The position numbers and the translations under genes are program-made. Shown here piece by piece: positions 35,419 through 43,605 of a DNA stretch of 64,000 nt. The notes under the pieces were generated by a model that saw only the letters and a list, made by a program, of their open reading frames with translations, had not been told where the DNA came from and ran no database searches. This stretch comes from Streptosporangium pseudovulgare (lineage in GTDB: Bacteria > Actinomycetota > Actinomycetes > Streptosporangiales > Streptosporangiaceae), in assembly GCF_014648055.1 (NCBI RefSeq), contig NZ_BMQJ01000003.1, forward strand, positions 372,001 to 436,000. Reading direction: 5' to 3'. The stretch's first letter is position 1, and every line of letters begins with the position of its first letter.

Positions 35419-36591
35419 ATGAGCCGTGCGGAGGGGGAGAGGCGGAGCACGCTTTTCCATCGGATCGGGCTGCTCTACACCGGCGACCCGGAGCGGGAGG
35501 AGATCACGGACGCCGCGCTGGTCGTCGAGGACGGCCGGGTGGCGTGGATCGGAGCCTCCGGCGAGGCGCCCGCCGCGGACGAGCGCGTGGACGCCGGCGG
35601 ACGCTGCGTCGTCCCCGGCTTCGTCGACAGCCACGCCCACCTCGTCTTCGCCGGGGACCGCACCGCCGAGTTCGCCGCCCGCATGTCGGGCGAGCGCTAC
35701 ACCGCCGGGGGCATCCGCACCACGGTCGCGGCGACCCGCGCGGCCACGGACGCCGCGCTGACCGAGCGGACGGCCGCCCTGATCGACGAGATGCTCGCCC
35801 AGGGGACCACCACCGTCGAGATCAAGAGCGGCTACGGCCTCACGGCCGGCGACGAGCGCCGGTCCCTGGAGATCGCCCGGCGGTTCACCGCCGAGACCAC
35901 CTTCCTGGGCGCCCACGTCGTGCCGCCGGAGGCCCCGTCCGCCGACGACTACGTCCGCCTCGTCACCGGGGAGATGCTCGCGGCCTGCGCGCCGTACGCC
36001 AGGTGGGTGGACGTGTTCTGCGAGCGCGGCGCGTTCGACGCCGACCAGAGCCGGGAGATCCTGCTGGCCGGGACGAAGTCCGGGCTGCTGCCGCGCGTCC
36101 ACGCCAACCAGCTCGGCGAGGGCCCCGGCGCGCGGCTCGCCGCCGAGGTGGGCGCAGCCTCGGCCGACCACTGCACCCACCTCACCGACGCCGACGTCGA
36201 GGCGCTGGCGTCGGCCGGGGTGGTCGCCACGCTGCTGCCCGGCGCGGAGTTCTCCACCCGCTCGCCGTACCCCGACGCCCGGCGCCTGCTGGAAGCCGGG
36301 GTGACCGTCGCCCTGGCCACCGACTGCAACCCCGGCTCCTCCTTCACCTCCTCCATGCCGTTCTGCGTCGCGCTGGCCGTGCGGGAGATGCGGATGACGC
36401 CGCTGGAGGCGGTCCGGGCCGCCACGTACGGCGGAGCCAGGGCCCTGCGCCGCGACGACGTCGGCGTCCTGCGGAGGGGAGCCGCCGGTGACCTGGTGAT
36501 CCTGGACGCCCCGTCCTACGTCCACCTCGCCTACCGGCCCGGGGTGCCCCTCGTGGCACAGGTCTGGAAAGAGGGGCGTCGTCTGGTTTGA
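35419..36591 (+). CDS. hutI: Imidazolonepropionase
   Basis: A 390-residue amidohydrolase. The ATG at 35419 gives the usual family length; GGAGG lies about ten bases upstream. Motifs are complete: [40 protein letters not shown], the metal/histidine region [16 protein letters not shown] and [11 protein letters not shown]. It hydrolyses 4-imidazolone-5-propionate to N-formimino-L-glutamate, linking HutU to HutF. It is the last gene of the second hut unit. A longer reading from GTG 35278 is possible but would add a repetitive, low-complexity N-terminus. Confidence 0.95.
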   Translation: MSRAEGERRSTLFHRIGLLYTGDPEREEITDAALVVEDGRVAWIGASGEAPAADERVDAGGRCVVPGFVDSHAHLVFAGDRTAEFAARMSGERYTAGGIRTTVAATRAATDAALTERTAALIDEMLAQGTTTVEIKSGYGLTAGDERRSLEIARRFTAETTFLGAHVVPPEAPSADDYVRLVTGEMLAACAPYARWVDVFCERGAFDADQSREILLAGTKSGLLPRVHANQLGEGPGARLAAEVGAASADHCTHLTDADVEALASAGVVATLLPGAEFSTRSPYPDARRLLEAGVTVALATDCNPGSSFTSSMPFCVALAVREMRMTPLEAVRAATYGGARALRRDDVGVLRRGAAGDLVILDAPSYVHLAYRPGVPLVAQVWKEGRRLV

Positions 36592-36749
36592 GACCCACGG
36601 GGAGGGGGCAGCGACGGGGCTTGTGACACCACGCGCGCGGACGTCCCTCTCGGGGACGGCCTCCTCCTTGAGGAGGAAATCCAAAACCATTCTTCTGGCG
36701 TACTTCTTTAGGGAATCTTTGCTCCGGTCCGAGCGTTGATCAGACAAGC

Positions 36750-36795
36750 GGCATGTCCGCGCACGCGGGGCGTTGAGCGAACGCGTGGGCATGCC
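36750..36795 (+). promoter_or_regulatory. Two-step hairpin in the sigma factor leader
   Basis: GGCATG (36750-36755) pairs with CATGCC (36790-36795), and CACGCG (36762-36767) with CGCGTG (36782-36787). It lies 28 bases before the sigma factor ATG in a 232-bp leader that is AT-rich at 36680-36730. It may affect mRNA stability; no known regulator class was recognised. Confidence 0.35.
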
Positions 36796-36823
36796 ATAAG
36801 CAGGCGGAGCGAGGTGCCATCGG

Positions 36824-37762
36824 ATGGCAAGGCCGACGGGGAATCGGACGCAGGAGCAGCAGGTCTCGGACCGGGACCTGCTCGGAACCTACCTGGCTGA
36901 GATCGGGCGGGTCCCCCTGCTCACCGCGGAGGAGGAGGTGGAGCTCGCCAAGCGCATCGAGGCGGGTCTCTTCGCGGAGCAGTTGCTGGACAGCGGGCTG
37001 TCGGAACCGCGGATCGGGGACGCGGCCGACGAGGAGCTGGAACGGATCGCCGTTTCCGGGCAGCGGGCCAAGGACGAATTCATCCAGGCCAATCTACGTC
37101 TTGTGGTGGCGGTCGCGCGCAAATACTCCGGCCGGGGAATGCCGCTGATCGATTTGGTGCAGGAAGGAAACCTGGGCCTGGTGCGGGCGGTCGAGAAATT
37201 CGACTACCGCCGGGGTTACAAGTTCTCCACATACGCCACGTGGTGGATCCGCCAGTCGGTGGGACGCGCCATCCACGAGCAGGCCCGCCCGGTACGGCTG
37301 CCCACCCACGCGGGCGAGCAGATGACCCGGCTGATGAGGGTCCGGCGCGACATGCTGGCCGAGTTCGACCAGGAGCCGACCGACGCCGACCTGGCCAGCG
37401 TGCTGGAGCTGCCGATCGAGCGCGTCCGCGAGCTGCGCCGCTGGGCCTCCGAGCCGGTTTCCCTGCAGCTCGGCGTGGGTGACGAGGACGAGACCGAGCT
37501 GGGCGACATGATCGCCGACGAGACGTGGGCCGACCCCGAGCAGCAGGCCATGGACATCCTGGAGCGCGAGCGCCTGGAGCAGTGGCTGACCGGTCTGGAG
37601 GGGCAGACCCGGGAGATGCTCCGCTGGCGGTACGGCCTGATGGACGGCCGCGAGCACACCCTCACCGAGGTCGGCGAGCGCTACGGCATCGGCCGCGACC
37701 GCGCCCGCCGCATCGAGCGCGACGCCCTGGCCCGCCTGCGGAAGATGGCCGCGGCGGCCTGA
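36824..37762 (+). CDS. HrdB-like group 2 RNA polymerase sigma factor
   Basis: A 312-residue sigma-70 factor without a long region 1.1. Region 1.2 is DLLGTYLAEIGRVPLLTAEE; region 2 has LRLVVAVARKYSGRGMPLID, FDYRRGYKFSTYATWWIRQS and AIHEQARPVRLP. Region 3 follows near 190-240, and region 4.2 has EHTLTEVGERYGIGRDRARR. It would recognise promoters close to those of the housekeeping factor. Its length and lack of region 1.1 match the non-essential HrdC/HrdD-type factors of actinomycetes. It is monocistronic, ending in a textbook terminator. Confidence 0.92.
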   Translation: MARPTGNRTQEQQVSDRDLLGTYLAEIGRVPLLTAEEEVELAKRIEAGLFAEQLLDSGLSEPRIGDAADEELERIAVSGQRAKDEFIQANLRLVVAVARKYSGRGMPLIDLVQEGNLGLVRAVEKFDYRRGYKFSTYATWWIRQSVGRAIHEQARPVRLPTHAGEQMTRLMRVRRDMLAEFDQEPTDADLASVLELPIERVRELRRWASEPVSLQLGVGDEDETELGDMIADETWADPEQQAMDILERERLEQWLTGLEGQTREMLRWRYGLMDGREHTLTEVGERYGIGRDRARRIERDALARLRKMAAAA

Positions 37763-37775
37763 CGTTTTTCCACCG

Positions 37776-37805
37776 GGCCCGGTTCCTTTTGGAACCGGGC
37801 CTTTT
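37776..37805 (+). terminator. Intrinsic terminator of the sigma factor gene
   Basis: GGCCCGGTTCC (37776-37786), loop TTTT, and GGAACCGGGCC (37791-37801) make an 11-bp perfect stem followed by TTTT, 14 bases past the stop codon. This is an unusually canonical rho-independent terminator for such GC-rich DNA. Confidence 0.9.
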
Positions 37806-37858
37806 CGCACCGGGTCGTTGTGAGGCGGGTGTCTCGGATCCGGGCGTTTCTCGGGCTT

Positions 37859-38110
37859 GGGCGGGTCGGTGGTTGTCGTGCTGGTCGTTTGTGCGCGTCG
37901 CGGTGGGTGTTCCGGCTGGGGCTTTTCCGATTGGGGGTGGTTCCCTGTTCGGGCGGGTCGGTGGTCGCCGGGTCGGTCGTTTGTGCGCGCTGCGGTGGGT
38001 GGGTGTTCCGGCCGGCGTTGTGGCTGGGCTCTGGTTCCGACCGGCCTCCGGCCTGGCCTCGGGCGCGACGGTTTCCGGCGTTTTGAAGCCGGCCGGAACA
38101 CCCACCCACC
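37859..38110. repeat. Repeat-rich convergent intergenic region with a 23-bp perfect inverted repeat
   Basis: A segment of about 60 bp at 37859-37918 recurs with changes at 37951-38012 (shared GGGCGGGTCGGTGGT, TCGTTTGTGCGCG, GGTGGGTGTTCCGGC). The second copy ends in a 23-bp arm (37994-38016) whose exact complement lies at 38088-38110, with 71 bases between. No gene is supported in 37806-38163. It lies between the convergent sigma factor and P450 genes and may end P450 transcription or be a small non-autonomous element. Confidence 0.7.
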
Positions 38111-38163
38111 TCCGCGCCATACCTGCCTCGTTCGTACGGCCCGCTCGCCGTAGCCTCTCCCCG

Positions 38164-39342
38164 TCACCTCCCCCAGGTGACGGGGAGTTCGTGGACTCCG
38201 TAGATGATCATGTCGTCGCGCAGGGGGACCTTCTCCGGCGGTACGGCCAGCCTCAGGTCCGGGAAGCGCCGGAACAGCGCGGAGAAGCCGGCCCGGATCT
38301 CGACCCGCGCGAGCTGCTGGCCGAGGCACTGGTGGACGCCGTGCCCGAAGGCGAGGTGGCCGGTCGCGGGCCTGGTCAGGTCGAGGGTGTCGGGGTCGGG
38401 GAAGCGCTCGGGGTCGCGGTTGCCGCCGGGCAGCGAGACCATGACGCTCTCGCCCGCCCGGACGAGGACGTCTTCGACCTCGACGTCCTCCAGGGCGGCG
38501 CGGATCGTCCCCGGGACGACCGGGAGGTAGCGCAGGAGCTCCTCCACGGCGCCGTCGGCGGTCTCCGGGTCGGTGAGCGCCGGGATCCGCCCGGGGTTCA
38601 GCAGCAGCGCGAAGGCGCCGAGCCCCAGGACGTTCGTCGTGGTGTCGAACCCCGCGCCCAGCAGCATGAACGCGATGTTGGTCAGCTCCTCGTCGGTCAG
38701 CCCGCCGTTCGTGACGAGCCCGCCGAGTATGTCGTCGGCGGGTTCGGCCCGCCTGCGCCGTACCAGCTCGCCGAGGTGGCCGCCGACGTCGGTCATCGCC
38801 CGCTGCCGGTCCTCCTGGGTGGCGTCCTGGCGGGTCATCTCCGTGACGTCGGCCTGGAACCGCTCGCGGTAGTCGTACGGCACGCCCAGCAGCTCGCAGA
38901 TCACCAGCGCGGGAACCGGCGCGGCGTACTCCCGTACCAGGTCGGCCGGAGGGCCGGCCGCCTCCATCCGGTCGAGCTGCTCCTCGGCGATCCGCTCGAC
39001 GCGGGCGGCGAGCCGTCGCATCCGGCGTACGGTGAACTGCCCGGTGAGCAGGCGCCGGTAGCGGGCGTGGTCCGGGTCGTCCATCCCGATGAACATGCCG
39101 GGCAGAGCGGGCGGGATCTCCGCGGCGTTGAACGGGCTGCCGCGCAGTTCCTGCCGGGCGCTGAACCGGGGGTCGGCGAGCACCGCGCGGATGGTCGGGT
39201 ACCGGGTGACCACCCAGCCGAGCCTGCCGTCCGGATAGCGGACCCGGGCGATCGGCCGCTCACCGCGCATCGCCAGGATCTCCCGCGCCGGGTCGAACGG
39301 ACCGGAGGCGGTCATCGGGAACGTCAGGGGCTCTGTCGGCAT
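38164..39342 (-). CDS. Cytochrome P450
   Basis: A 392-residue soluble actinobacterial P450 from ATG 39342 with GAGGA upstream. The I-helix oxygen-activation motif GAGFDTT lies at residues 230-236. ExxR is Glu268-Arg271 (EELLR), and the heme loop FGHGVHQCLG has the thiolate Cys339. Length and motifs fit the CYP105/CYP107-like clan of actinomycetes. No ferredoxin gene is adjacent. A TetR gene is divergent, with a palindromic operator between, so the enzyme is probably induced by a small molecule; the substrate is unknown. Confidence 0.95.
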   Translation of the reverse strand: MPTEPLTFPMTASGPFDPAREILAMRGERPIARVRYPDGRLGWVVTRYPTIRAVLADPRFSARQELRGSPFNAAEIPPALPGMFIGMDDPDHARYRRLLTGQFTVRRMRRLAARVERIAEEQLDRMEAAGPPADLVREYAAPVPALVICELLGVPYDYRERFQADVTEMTRQDATQEDRQRAMTDVGGHLGELVRRRRAEPADDILGGLVTNGGLTDEELTNIAFMLLGAGFDTTTNVLGLGAFALLLNPGRIPALTDPETADGAVEELLRYLPVVPGTIRAALEDVEVEDVLVRAGESVMVSLPGGNRDPERFPDPDTLDLTRPATGHLAFGHGVHQCLGQQLARVEIRAGFSALFRRFPDLRLAVPPEKVPLRDDMIIYGVHELPVTWGR

Positions 39343-39421
39343 CTTCGCCGTCCTCACCGGGCGACAGGGGTCGCCCACGCCGTCATTCGGGGCCGCGGTG
39401 CTCCGGTCCCCGCGCCCTCAT

Positions 39422-39467
39422 AGAACTACACTAAGTGTAAAAATGCAACGTGAGTAAGGATAGTTCT
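39422..39467. promoter_or_regulatory. Operator region between P450 and TetR genes
   Basis: TACACT-A-AGTGTA (39427-39439) is a perfect 6-1-6 palindrome. AGAACTA (39422-39428) and TAGTTCT (39461-39467) form a second inverted repeat around it. The tract is AT-rich and lies just before the TetR GTG at 39484. It is a likely TetR site controlling both divergent genes. Confidence 0.6.
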
Positions 39468-39483
39468 CATGTAAAGTAAGTGC

Positions 39484-40092
39484 GTGGACGAGTCCCGGCG
39501 GGAGCGCAAGAAGCGGCAGACCAGGCGGCTGATCGCGGAGACGGCGATCAGGCTGTTCGGCGAGCGGGGATACGAGCAGACGACCGTCGCCGAGATCGCA
39601 GCCGCCGCCGACGTGGCCACGAAGACGTTCTTCAACCACTTCCCCAGCAAGGAGGACGTGCTGTTCACCGGCACGCGGGAGCGCAACGCGGTCCTGCTGG
39701 AGGTGATCGCCGGCCGCCGCCCGGGGGAGAGCCTCCCCGACCTGCTGACCCGGATGTACGAGAAGCTGCTGGCCGACTACCGGGCCGAGGGCGTCGAGGC
39801 GGAGGACCCCGCCCTGATGAAGACCTACACCCGCCTGGTCATGACCGTGCCCGCTCTCCAGGCGAAGGCGCTGTACATGACGTTCGAGCTGCAGAAGGAG
39901 ATCGCCGAGACCCTGGTGAAGGTCTACCCCGACGAGCTCGACCCGGTCGGCGCCGCCGCGGTGACCGGCTCCGTGCTGGGCGCCGTCCAGGGGGCCGCGC
40001 TCGCCAGCATGGACCTGGGCGAGCCGGAGGAGCGGTTCTGGGCGTCCATGCGCCGAGGCTTCGACCTCGCCCTCCGCGGCCTGAGCAGGTGA
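39484..40092 (+). CDS. TetR-family transcriptional regulator
   Basis: A 202-residue TetR protein starting at GTG 39484. The helix-turn-helix is complete (TRRLIAETAIRLFGERGYEQ, then TTVAEIAAAADVATKTFFNH and FPSKEDVLF). The C-terminal ligand domain is helical, with no special signature. It is divergent from the P450 gene and preceded by a palindromic operator, which suggests that it represses the P450 gene and itself. Its stop codon overlaps the ATG of the next small frame (TGATG). Confidence 0.93.
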   Translation: MDESRRERKKRQTRRLIAETAIRLFGERGYEQTTVAEIAAAADVATKTFFNHFPSKEDVLFTGTRERNAVLLEVIAGRRPGESLPDLLTRMYEKLLADYRAEGVEAEDPALMKTYTRLVMTVPALQAKALYMTFELQKEIAETLVKVYPDELDPVGAAAVTGSVLGAVQGAALASMDLGEPEERFWASMRRGFDLALRGLSR

Positions 40093-40361
40093 TGAGCCCG
40101 GCCGGCGGCCTCTCATCTCTACAGGGAGTCTTCGCCGAGACCGCGAAGGGGAACGGGCGGCCCTTCCTCGACGCGCCGGCCGATGACGCTGTGGTCGTCG
40201 TCGAAGGCCGCGACCACAGCGTTGCGGCATCAGGGCATGACTCCCCGAACCGTTGCTGCTGGATCTTCGTCATGCGCGACGGCAAGGTCGCCGAGGCCAC
40301 CGAGTACACCGACACCCAATTGATCGCCGAGGTGCTCGCTCCGCCTCCGGCGGCTCGATGA
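40092..40361 (+). pseudogene. Internally deleted SnoaL/ketosteroid-isomerase-like gene
   Basis: The 89-codon frame starts like a SnoaL/NTF2-like protein (LQGVFAETAKGNGRPFLDAP) and ends like one (CCWIFVMRDGKVAEATEYTD). The central part, roughly 35-45 residues with the middle strands, is missing, so residues of the early helix run straight into AVVVVEGRDHSV. The remaining protein could not form the normal cone-shaped fold. It overlaps the TetR stop by one base and may still be translated. It is best seen as a remnant. Confidence 0.6.
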
Positions 40362-40544
40362 CCGTCCGCCCCGGCGGAGAGGCCACCGCCGTCTGGTTCC
40401 GCCTGCCGGGCTGAGCGCCGCCGGGAGACTCCGCCGTACGGCGGGCATCTCTTCCCCCCCGGCTCCGCGCGGTGGGTTCCGCGGCGTGGGGAAAGGTGCG
40501 ACCGTGGACATCCAGGTCCCCGAGAGCCCCTGCGGAGGCATGTG

Positions 40545-41366
40545 ATGCGCATGGACGTCAACGGCGTGGAGCTGGAGGTCCAGGTCAGCGGGGAGGGGCG
40601 GGACGTCGTGCTGCTGCACGGCTACCCGGACACCCATGCCTGCTGGCGGCACCAGGTGGCCGCGCTGAACGCGGCCGGATACCGCACGATCGCCCCCGAC
40701 CTGCGGGGCTTCGGAGCCTCGGCCAAACCGGACGGCCTGGAGAACTACCGCCTCTCCCGCTACGTGGGGGACCTGCTCGGGATCATGGATCGTCTCGGCG
40801 TGGAGCGGGCCCATCTCGTGGGCCACGACTGGGGGTCGCCTCTCGTGCAGCTGACCGCCGTCGCGGCGCCGCAGAGGGCACTCAGCCTCACCTGCATGTC
40901 CGTCGGCCACCCCGCCACGCTGGCGGCGGCGGGTCCCGTGCAGTGGAGACGGTCCTGGTACATGCTGCTGTTCCAGCTGCGGGGCGTCGCCGAGTGGTGG
41001 CTCAGCCGCGACGACTTCGCGACCATGCGGCGGTGGATGGGCGGGCACCCCGACGTGGAGGACGTCATCGCGCGCATGCGCGATCCCCGCGCGCTCACCT
41101 CCTCGCTGGCGATCTACCGTACGGGGCTCCGCCCCCTGCCGTCCGGCAGGGTCGCCAAGCTGCCGCCGGTGCCCACCCTGGGCGTGTGGAGCAGCGGTGA
41201 CCGGTTCCTCGCCGAAAGAGCGATGCTCCTCACCCAGGAGCACGTCACCGGGCCGTGGCGTTACGAGCGGATCGACGGTGCGGGCCACTGGATGCAGCTG
41301 GAGGCCCCGGACAGGGTCAACGCGCTGCTCCTCGACTTCCTCTCCGCCGCCACCCCGCCTCGCTGA
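40545..41366 (+). CDS. Alpha/beta hydrolase, epoxide hydrolase-like
   Basis: A 273-residue protein; ATG 40545 has GGAGG six bases upstream. The oxyanion motif HGYPDTHACWRHQ, the strand DLRGFGASAKPDG, and the nucleophile elbow VGHDWGSPL with Asp (epoxide hydrolase/haloalkane type) are clear. The catalytic histidine lies in DGAGHWMQLEAPDRVN. A cap domain covers residues 135-200. The Asp nucleophile points to epoxide, haloacid or similar C-X hydrolysis. It is a single gene, convergent with a TetR gene 44 bases away. Confidence 0.9.
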   Translation: MRMDVNGVELEVQVSGEGRDVVLLHGYPDTHACWRHQVAALNAAGYRTIAPDLRGFGASAKPDGLENYRLSRYVGDLLGIMDRLGVERAHLVGHDWGSPLVQLTAVAAPQRALSLTCMSVGHPATLAAAGPVQWRRSWYMLLFQLRGVAEWWLSRDDFATMRRWMGGHPDVEDVIARMRDPRALTSSLAIYRTGLRPLPSGRVAKLPPVPTLGVWSSGDRFLAERAMLLTQEHVTGPWRYERIDGAGHWMQLEAPDRVNALLLDFLSAATPPR

Positions 41367-41410
41367 CACCTTCCCCGGTCGCCGATCCTTTGCCGCGGGC
41401 CGCCCGATCC

Positions 41411-41971
41411 TCACCGCATGGCGCCGAGAACGAGGCGGATCATCGAGTGGGCGAGGGCCTCCGGGTCGCCGTCCGCGCTTTCCTGCAGGGAACCGCTCAG
41501 CCACAGGCCGGTGAAGCCGTGGACCAGCGACCAGGCGGCGATCGTGGTCAGCCGATCGTGTTCCGGGCTCGGCGACAGCGAGCGGGCGCTGGTGACGAGC
41601 ACGTCGGCGGCGCGCTCCTGCGCGGCCTGGATGTCGGGATCGTCCACGCGGTAGAGCTCGGGCCGGAACATCACCTCGAAGTAGGGACGGTGATCGATGG
41701 CAAAGCGGACGTAGGCGACGCCGACCTCCCACACGTCGGCTGCCGCGCGTTCGAGAGCGGCGGCGAACATGGCGAAGCCCTCGGCGGCCACGGCTGTCAG
41801 CAGGCCTTGTTTGTCGCCGAAGTGGTGGGCCGGGGCGGCGTGTGAAACGCCCGCGCGGCGGGCCAGTTCGCGCAGGCTCCATCCGGCCGGGCCGGATTCG
41901 CCGATGGCCTGGAGTGCGGCGTCGATGATGACGCGCTTCAGATTGCCGTGGTGGTAGGACGGCTGGTTGAT
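41411..41971 (-). CDS. TetR regulator (TetR_C_33/WHG type) with an ATC in the start position
   Basis: The minus-strand frame runs from a TAG stop at 41974-41972 directly into ATC AAC CAG CCG, giving NQPSYHHGNLKRVIIDAALQ and a complete helix-turn-helix (WSLRELARRAGVSHAAPAHH). GGAGGTGAGG is placed eight bases before the ATC. No ATG, GTG or TTG occurs until inside the effector domain (after about 60 codons). Hence the gene seems to start at a non-canonical ATC (186 residues) or has lost its start codon. The C-terminal domain (AEGFAMFAAALERAAADVWE) is of the WHG type. It is divergent from a DoxX-like gene with two operators between. Confidence 0.75.
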   Translation of the reverse strand: MNQPSYHHGNLKRVIIDAALQAIGESGPAGWSLRELARRAGVSHAAPAHHFGDKQGLLTAVAAEGFAMFAAALERAAADVWEVGVAYVRFAIDHRPYFEVMFRPELYRVDDPDIQAAQERAADVLVTSARSLSPSPEHDRLTTIAAWSLVHGFTGLWLSGSLQESADGDPEALAHSMIRLVLGAMR

Positions 41972-42014
41972 CTACCTCACCTCCGCGTTCGAGTGGCCGG
42001 CGTGACGACCTCAT

Positions 42015-42072
42015 CTTATCTTGACGTTGACAAGATAAGGGACCTCCTTCAATCTTTCCGATGACAAGATTG
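42015..42072. promoter_or_regulatory. Two related inverted repeats between TetR and DoxX genes
   Basis: Site 1: CTTATCTTG (42015-42023) and CAAGATAAG (42031-42039), nine perfect pairs with a 7-base spacer. Site 2: CAATCTT (42050-42056) and AAGATTG (42066-42072), seven pairs with a 9-base spacer, ending in the ribosome-binding site of the DoxX gene. Both share the ATCTT/AAGAT core, as expected for two sites of one TetR dimer. Confidence 0.65.
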
Positions 42073-42081
42073 GAGGACGGG

Positions 42082-42522
42082 ATGGTTCCGTTCATCGCTC
42101 TCACGGGCGGCTTCGTCGTCCTGCGGCTCGTCGGCCTGGCCGGTGTCGACGTACTGGACGCCTGGCAGCCGGCCCTGCGTGGCGCCCTCGCCCTGATGTT
42201 CGTCTTCACCGGCGTGCCGCACTTCCTGCCCTCATGGCGCCGCGACTTCGTCGCGATGATCCCGCCGGTGTTCCCGCGGCCGGCGCTGCTGGTCACCCTC
42301 ACCGGCGTCCTGGAACTGGCCGGCGCCGCCGGGCTGCTGTTTCCGGGGACCGCGCCGTACGCGGCGATCGGATTGGCCCTGCTCATGATCGCCATGTTCC
42401 CGGCCAACGTCTCGGCGGCCCGTCGCGGCCTCACCCTGGCCGGAAAGCCGGTGACCCCTCTCCCCGCCCGCACGGCCCTGCAGGTGCTCTTCATCGCGGC
42501 CGCCGTAGCGGCGGCCGCGTGA
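42082..42522 (+). CDS. DoxX-like membrane protein
   Basis: A 146-residue protein with four membrane helices. ATG 42082 has GGAGG five bases upstream and is preferred to the ATG at 42061, which lies within an operator arm. The motifs ALRGALALMFVFTGVPHFLP, the Pro-rich loop after it, and LVTLTGVLELAGAAGLLFPG fit the DoxX/DoxD family of small inner-membrane proteins tied to thiol or redox stress. It is probably controlled by the divergent TetR protein and co-transcribed with the VOC gene 58 bases downstream. Confidence 0.85.
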   Translation: MVPFIALTGGFVVLRLVGLAGVDVLDAWQPALRGALALMFVFTGVPHFLPSWRRDFVAMIPPVFPRPALLVTLTGVLELAGAAGLLFPGTAPYAAIGLALLMIAMFPANVSAARRGLTLAGKPVTPLPARTALQVLFIAAAVAAAA

Positions 42523-42580
42523 GCCACACGCCGGCGCCTCGGCTCCGCCCACATCCCAGGAACCGATCAAGGAAGATCAC

Positions 42581-43468
42581 ATGAACTCCCTGAGCCACAC
42601 CGGTGACATCGACCACATCGACCACACGGTGCTCATCACCACCGACCTCACCGCGGCGTCCGCCCGCTATGAGGCCCTCGGCTTCACCCTCAGCCCTGTC
42701 TCTCCCCACCACCTGGCCGAACGGCCAGGCGGTCCGCTCCTGCCCACCTGCACCGCCAACCGGTGCGCCTACTTCGGGCGGTCGTTCATCGAACTGCTCG
42801 GCATCGTCGACCCCGCCGCCCCCGACCCCTGGGGCGTCCACCGCCTACGTCAGGCATACCGCGGCCTGCTGATGACCCTCGGCTCCCGCGACGTGCAGGC
42901 CACCGCCGAACGGCTGCGCGCCGCCGGTCTGGCCTCCACCGGAGTCCGCGCGCTGGAACGGGAGGTCGGCACTCCCGACGGCCCGCGGACCGTCCGCGCC
43001 GACAGCGTCCGCATCGACGCCCCCCACACTCCCGAGGGGGCGCTCCAGGCCACTCAGCACTTCACCCCGCAGTACGTCCACCAGCCTCGCTATCTCGACC
43101 ACCCCAACGGCGCGGTCGGTCTGCACAGCGTGTCGCTGGTCGTGCCCGACGACGAGGTCGACGGGCACGAGGAGCGCTACGCCCGAATCCTGAACGCCGA
43201 CGTGTGGATCGACGGCCCCAGGCGCGTGCTCCCGCTACGGCACGGCCGGGTGGAGATCATCCCGTGGTCCGCACTCGACGACCTCCTCCCCGGACACGCC
43301 GTGCCCGCCCTGCCCCTGCTGGCCGCCCACACCGTCGCCGTCCGTGACCTGGCGGTCGCACGCAAGCTCATCGACCACAACATGATCCCCACCCGAACCA
43401 CCCCCGACGGCTTTTACGTCGCCGCCGAAGACGCCTGTGGTGTGCCGCTCGCCTTCACCCGGAACTGA
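42581..43468 (+). CDS. Two-module VOC/glyoxalase-like protein
   Basis: A 295-residue protein with AAGGAAG before ATG 42581. The first VOC module starts DIDHIDHTVLITTDLTAASA and has a metal-type histidine near residue 15 and Glu in FIELLGIVDP. The second module starts near HPNGAVGLHSVSLVVPDDEV and ends DGFYVAAEDACGVPLAF. This is the VOC superfamily glyoxalase_3-like arrangement, found in hydrolases, lyases and ring-cleaving enzymes. The substrate is unknown. It follows the DoxX-like gene in the same direction. Confidence 0.82.
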   Translation: MNSLSHTGDIDHIDHTVLITTDLTAASARYEALGFTLSPVSPHHLAERPGGPLLPTCTANRCAYFGRSFIELLGIVDPAAPDPWGVHRLRQAYRGLLMTLGSRDVQATAERLRAAGLASTGVRALEREVGTPDGPRTVRADSVRIDAPHTPEGALQATQHFTPQYVHQPRYLDHPNGAVGLHSVSLVVPDDEVDGHEERYARILNADVWIDGPRRVLPLRHGRVEIIPWSALDDLLPGHAVPALPLLAAHTVAVRDLAVARKLIDHNMIPTRTTPDGFYVAAEDACGVPLAFTRN

Positions 43469-43605
43469 CGATCCTTCCACCTCGCTCAGGACCAGGCGGC
43501 GTCCATGGCCCGGCCCTGAGCACCGCCCGTCGCCGGGGTGGGCACCCGGCCGGACCCCTCCACCCGGGTGCGCCGAACGAGCTCCCCCGGATCGAGGACA
43601 GGCCG

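Noticed and set aside
34669-36792. A 707-codon minus-strand frame across hutF/hutI
   Set aside because: It is antisense to two well-supported enzymes, and the translation has no recognisable domain.
40358-40414. Short frame ending TAVWFRLPG, like the end of a sensor kinase ATPase domain
   Set aside because: Only 18 codons are visible and no other kinase part is present, so chance resemblance cannot be excluded.
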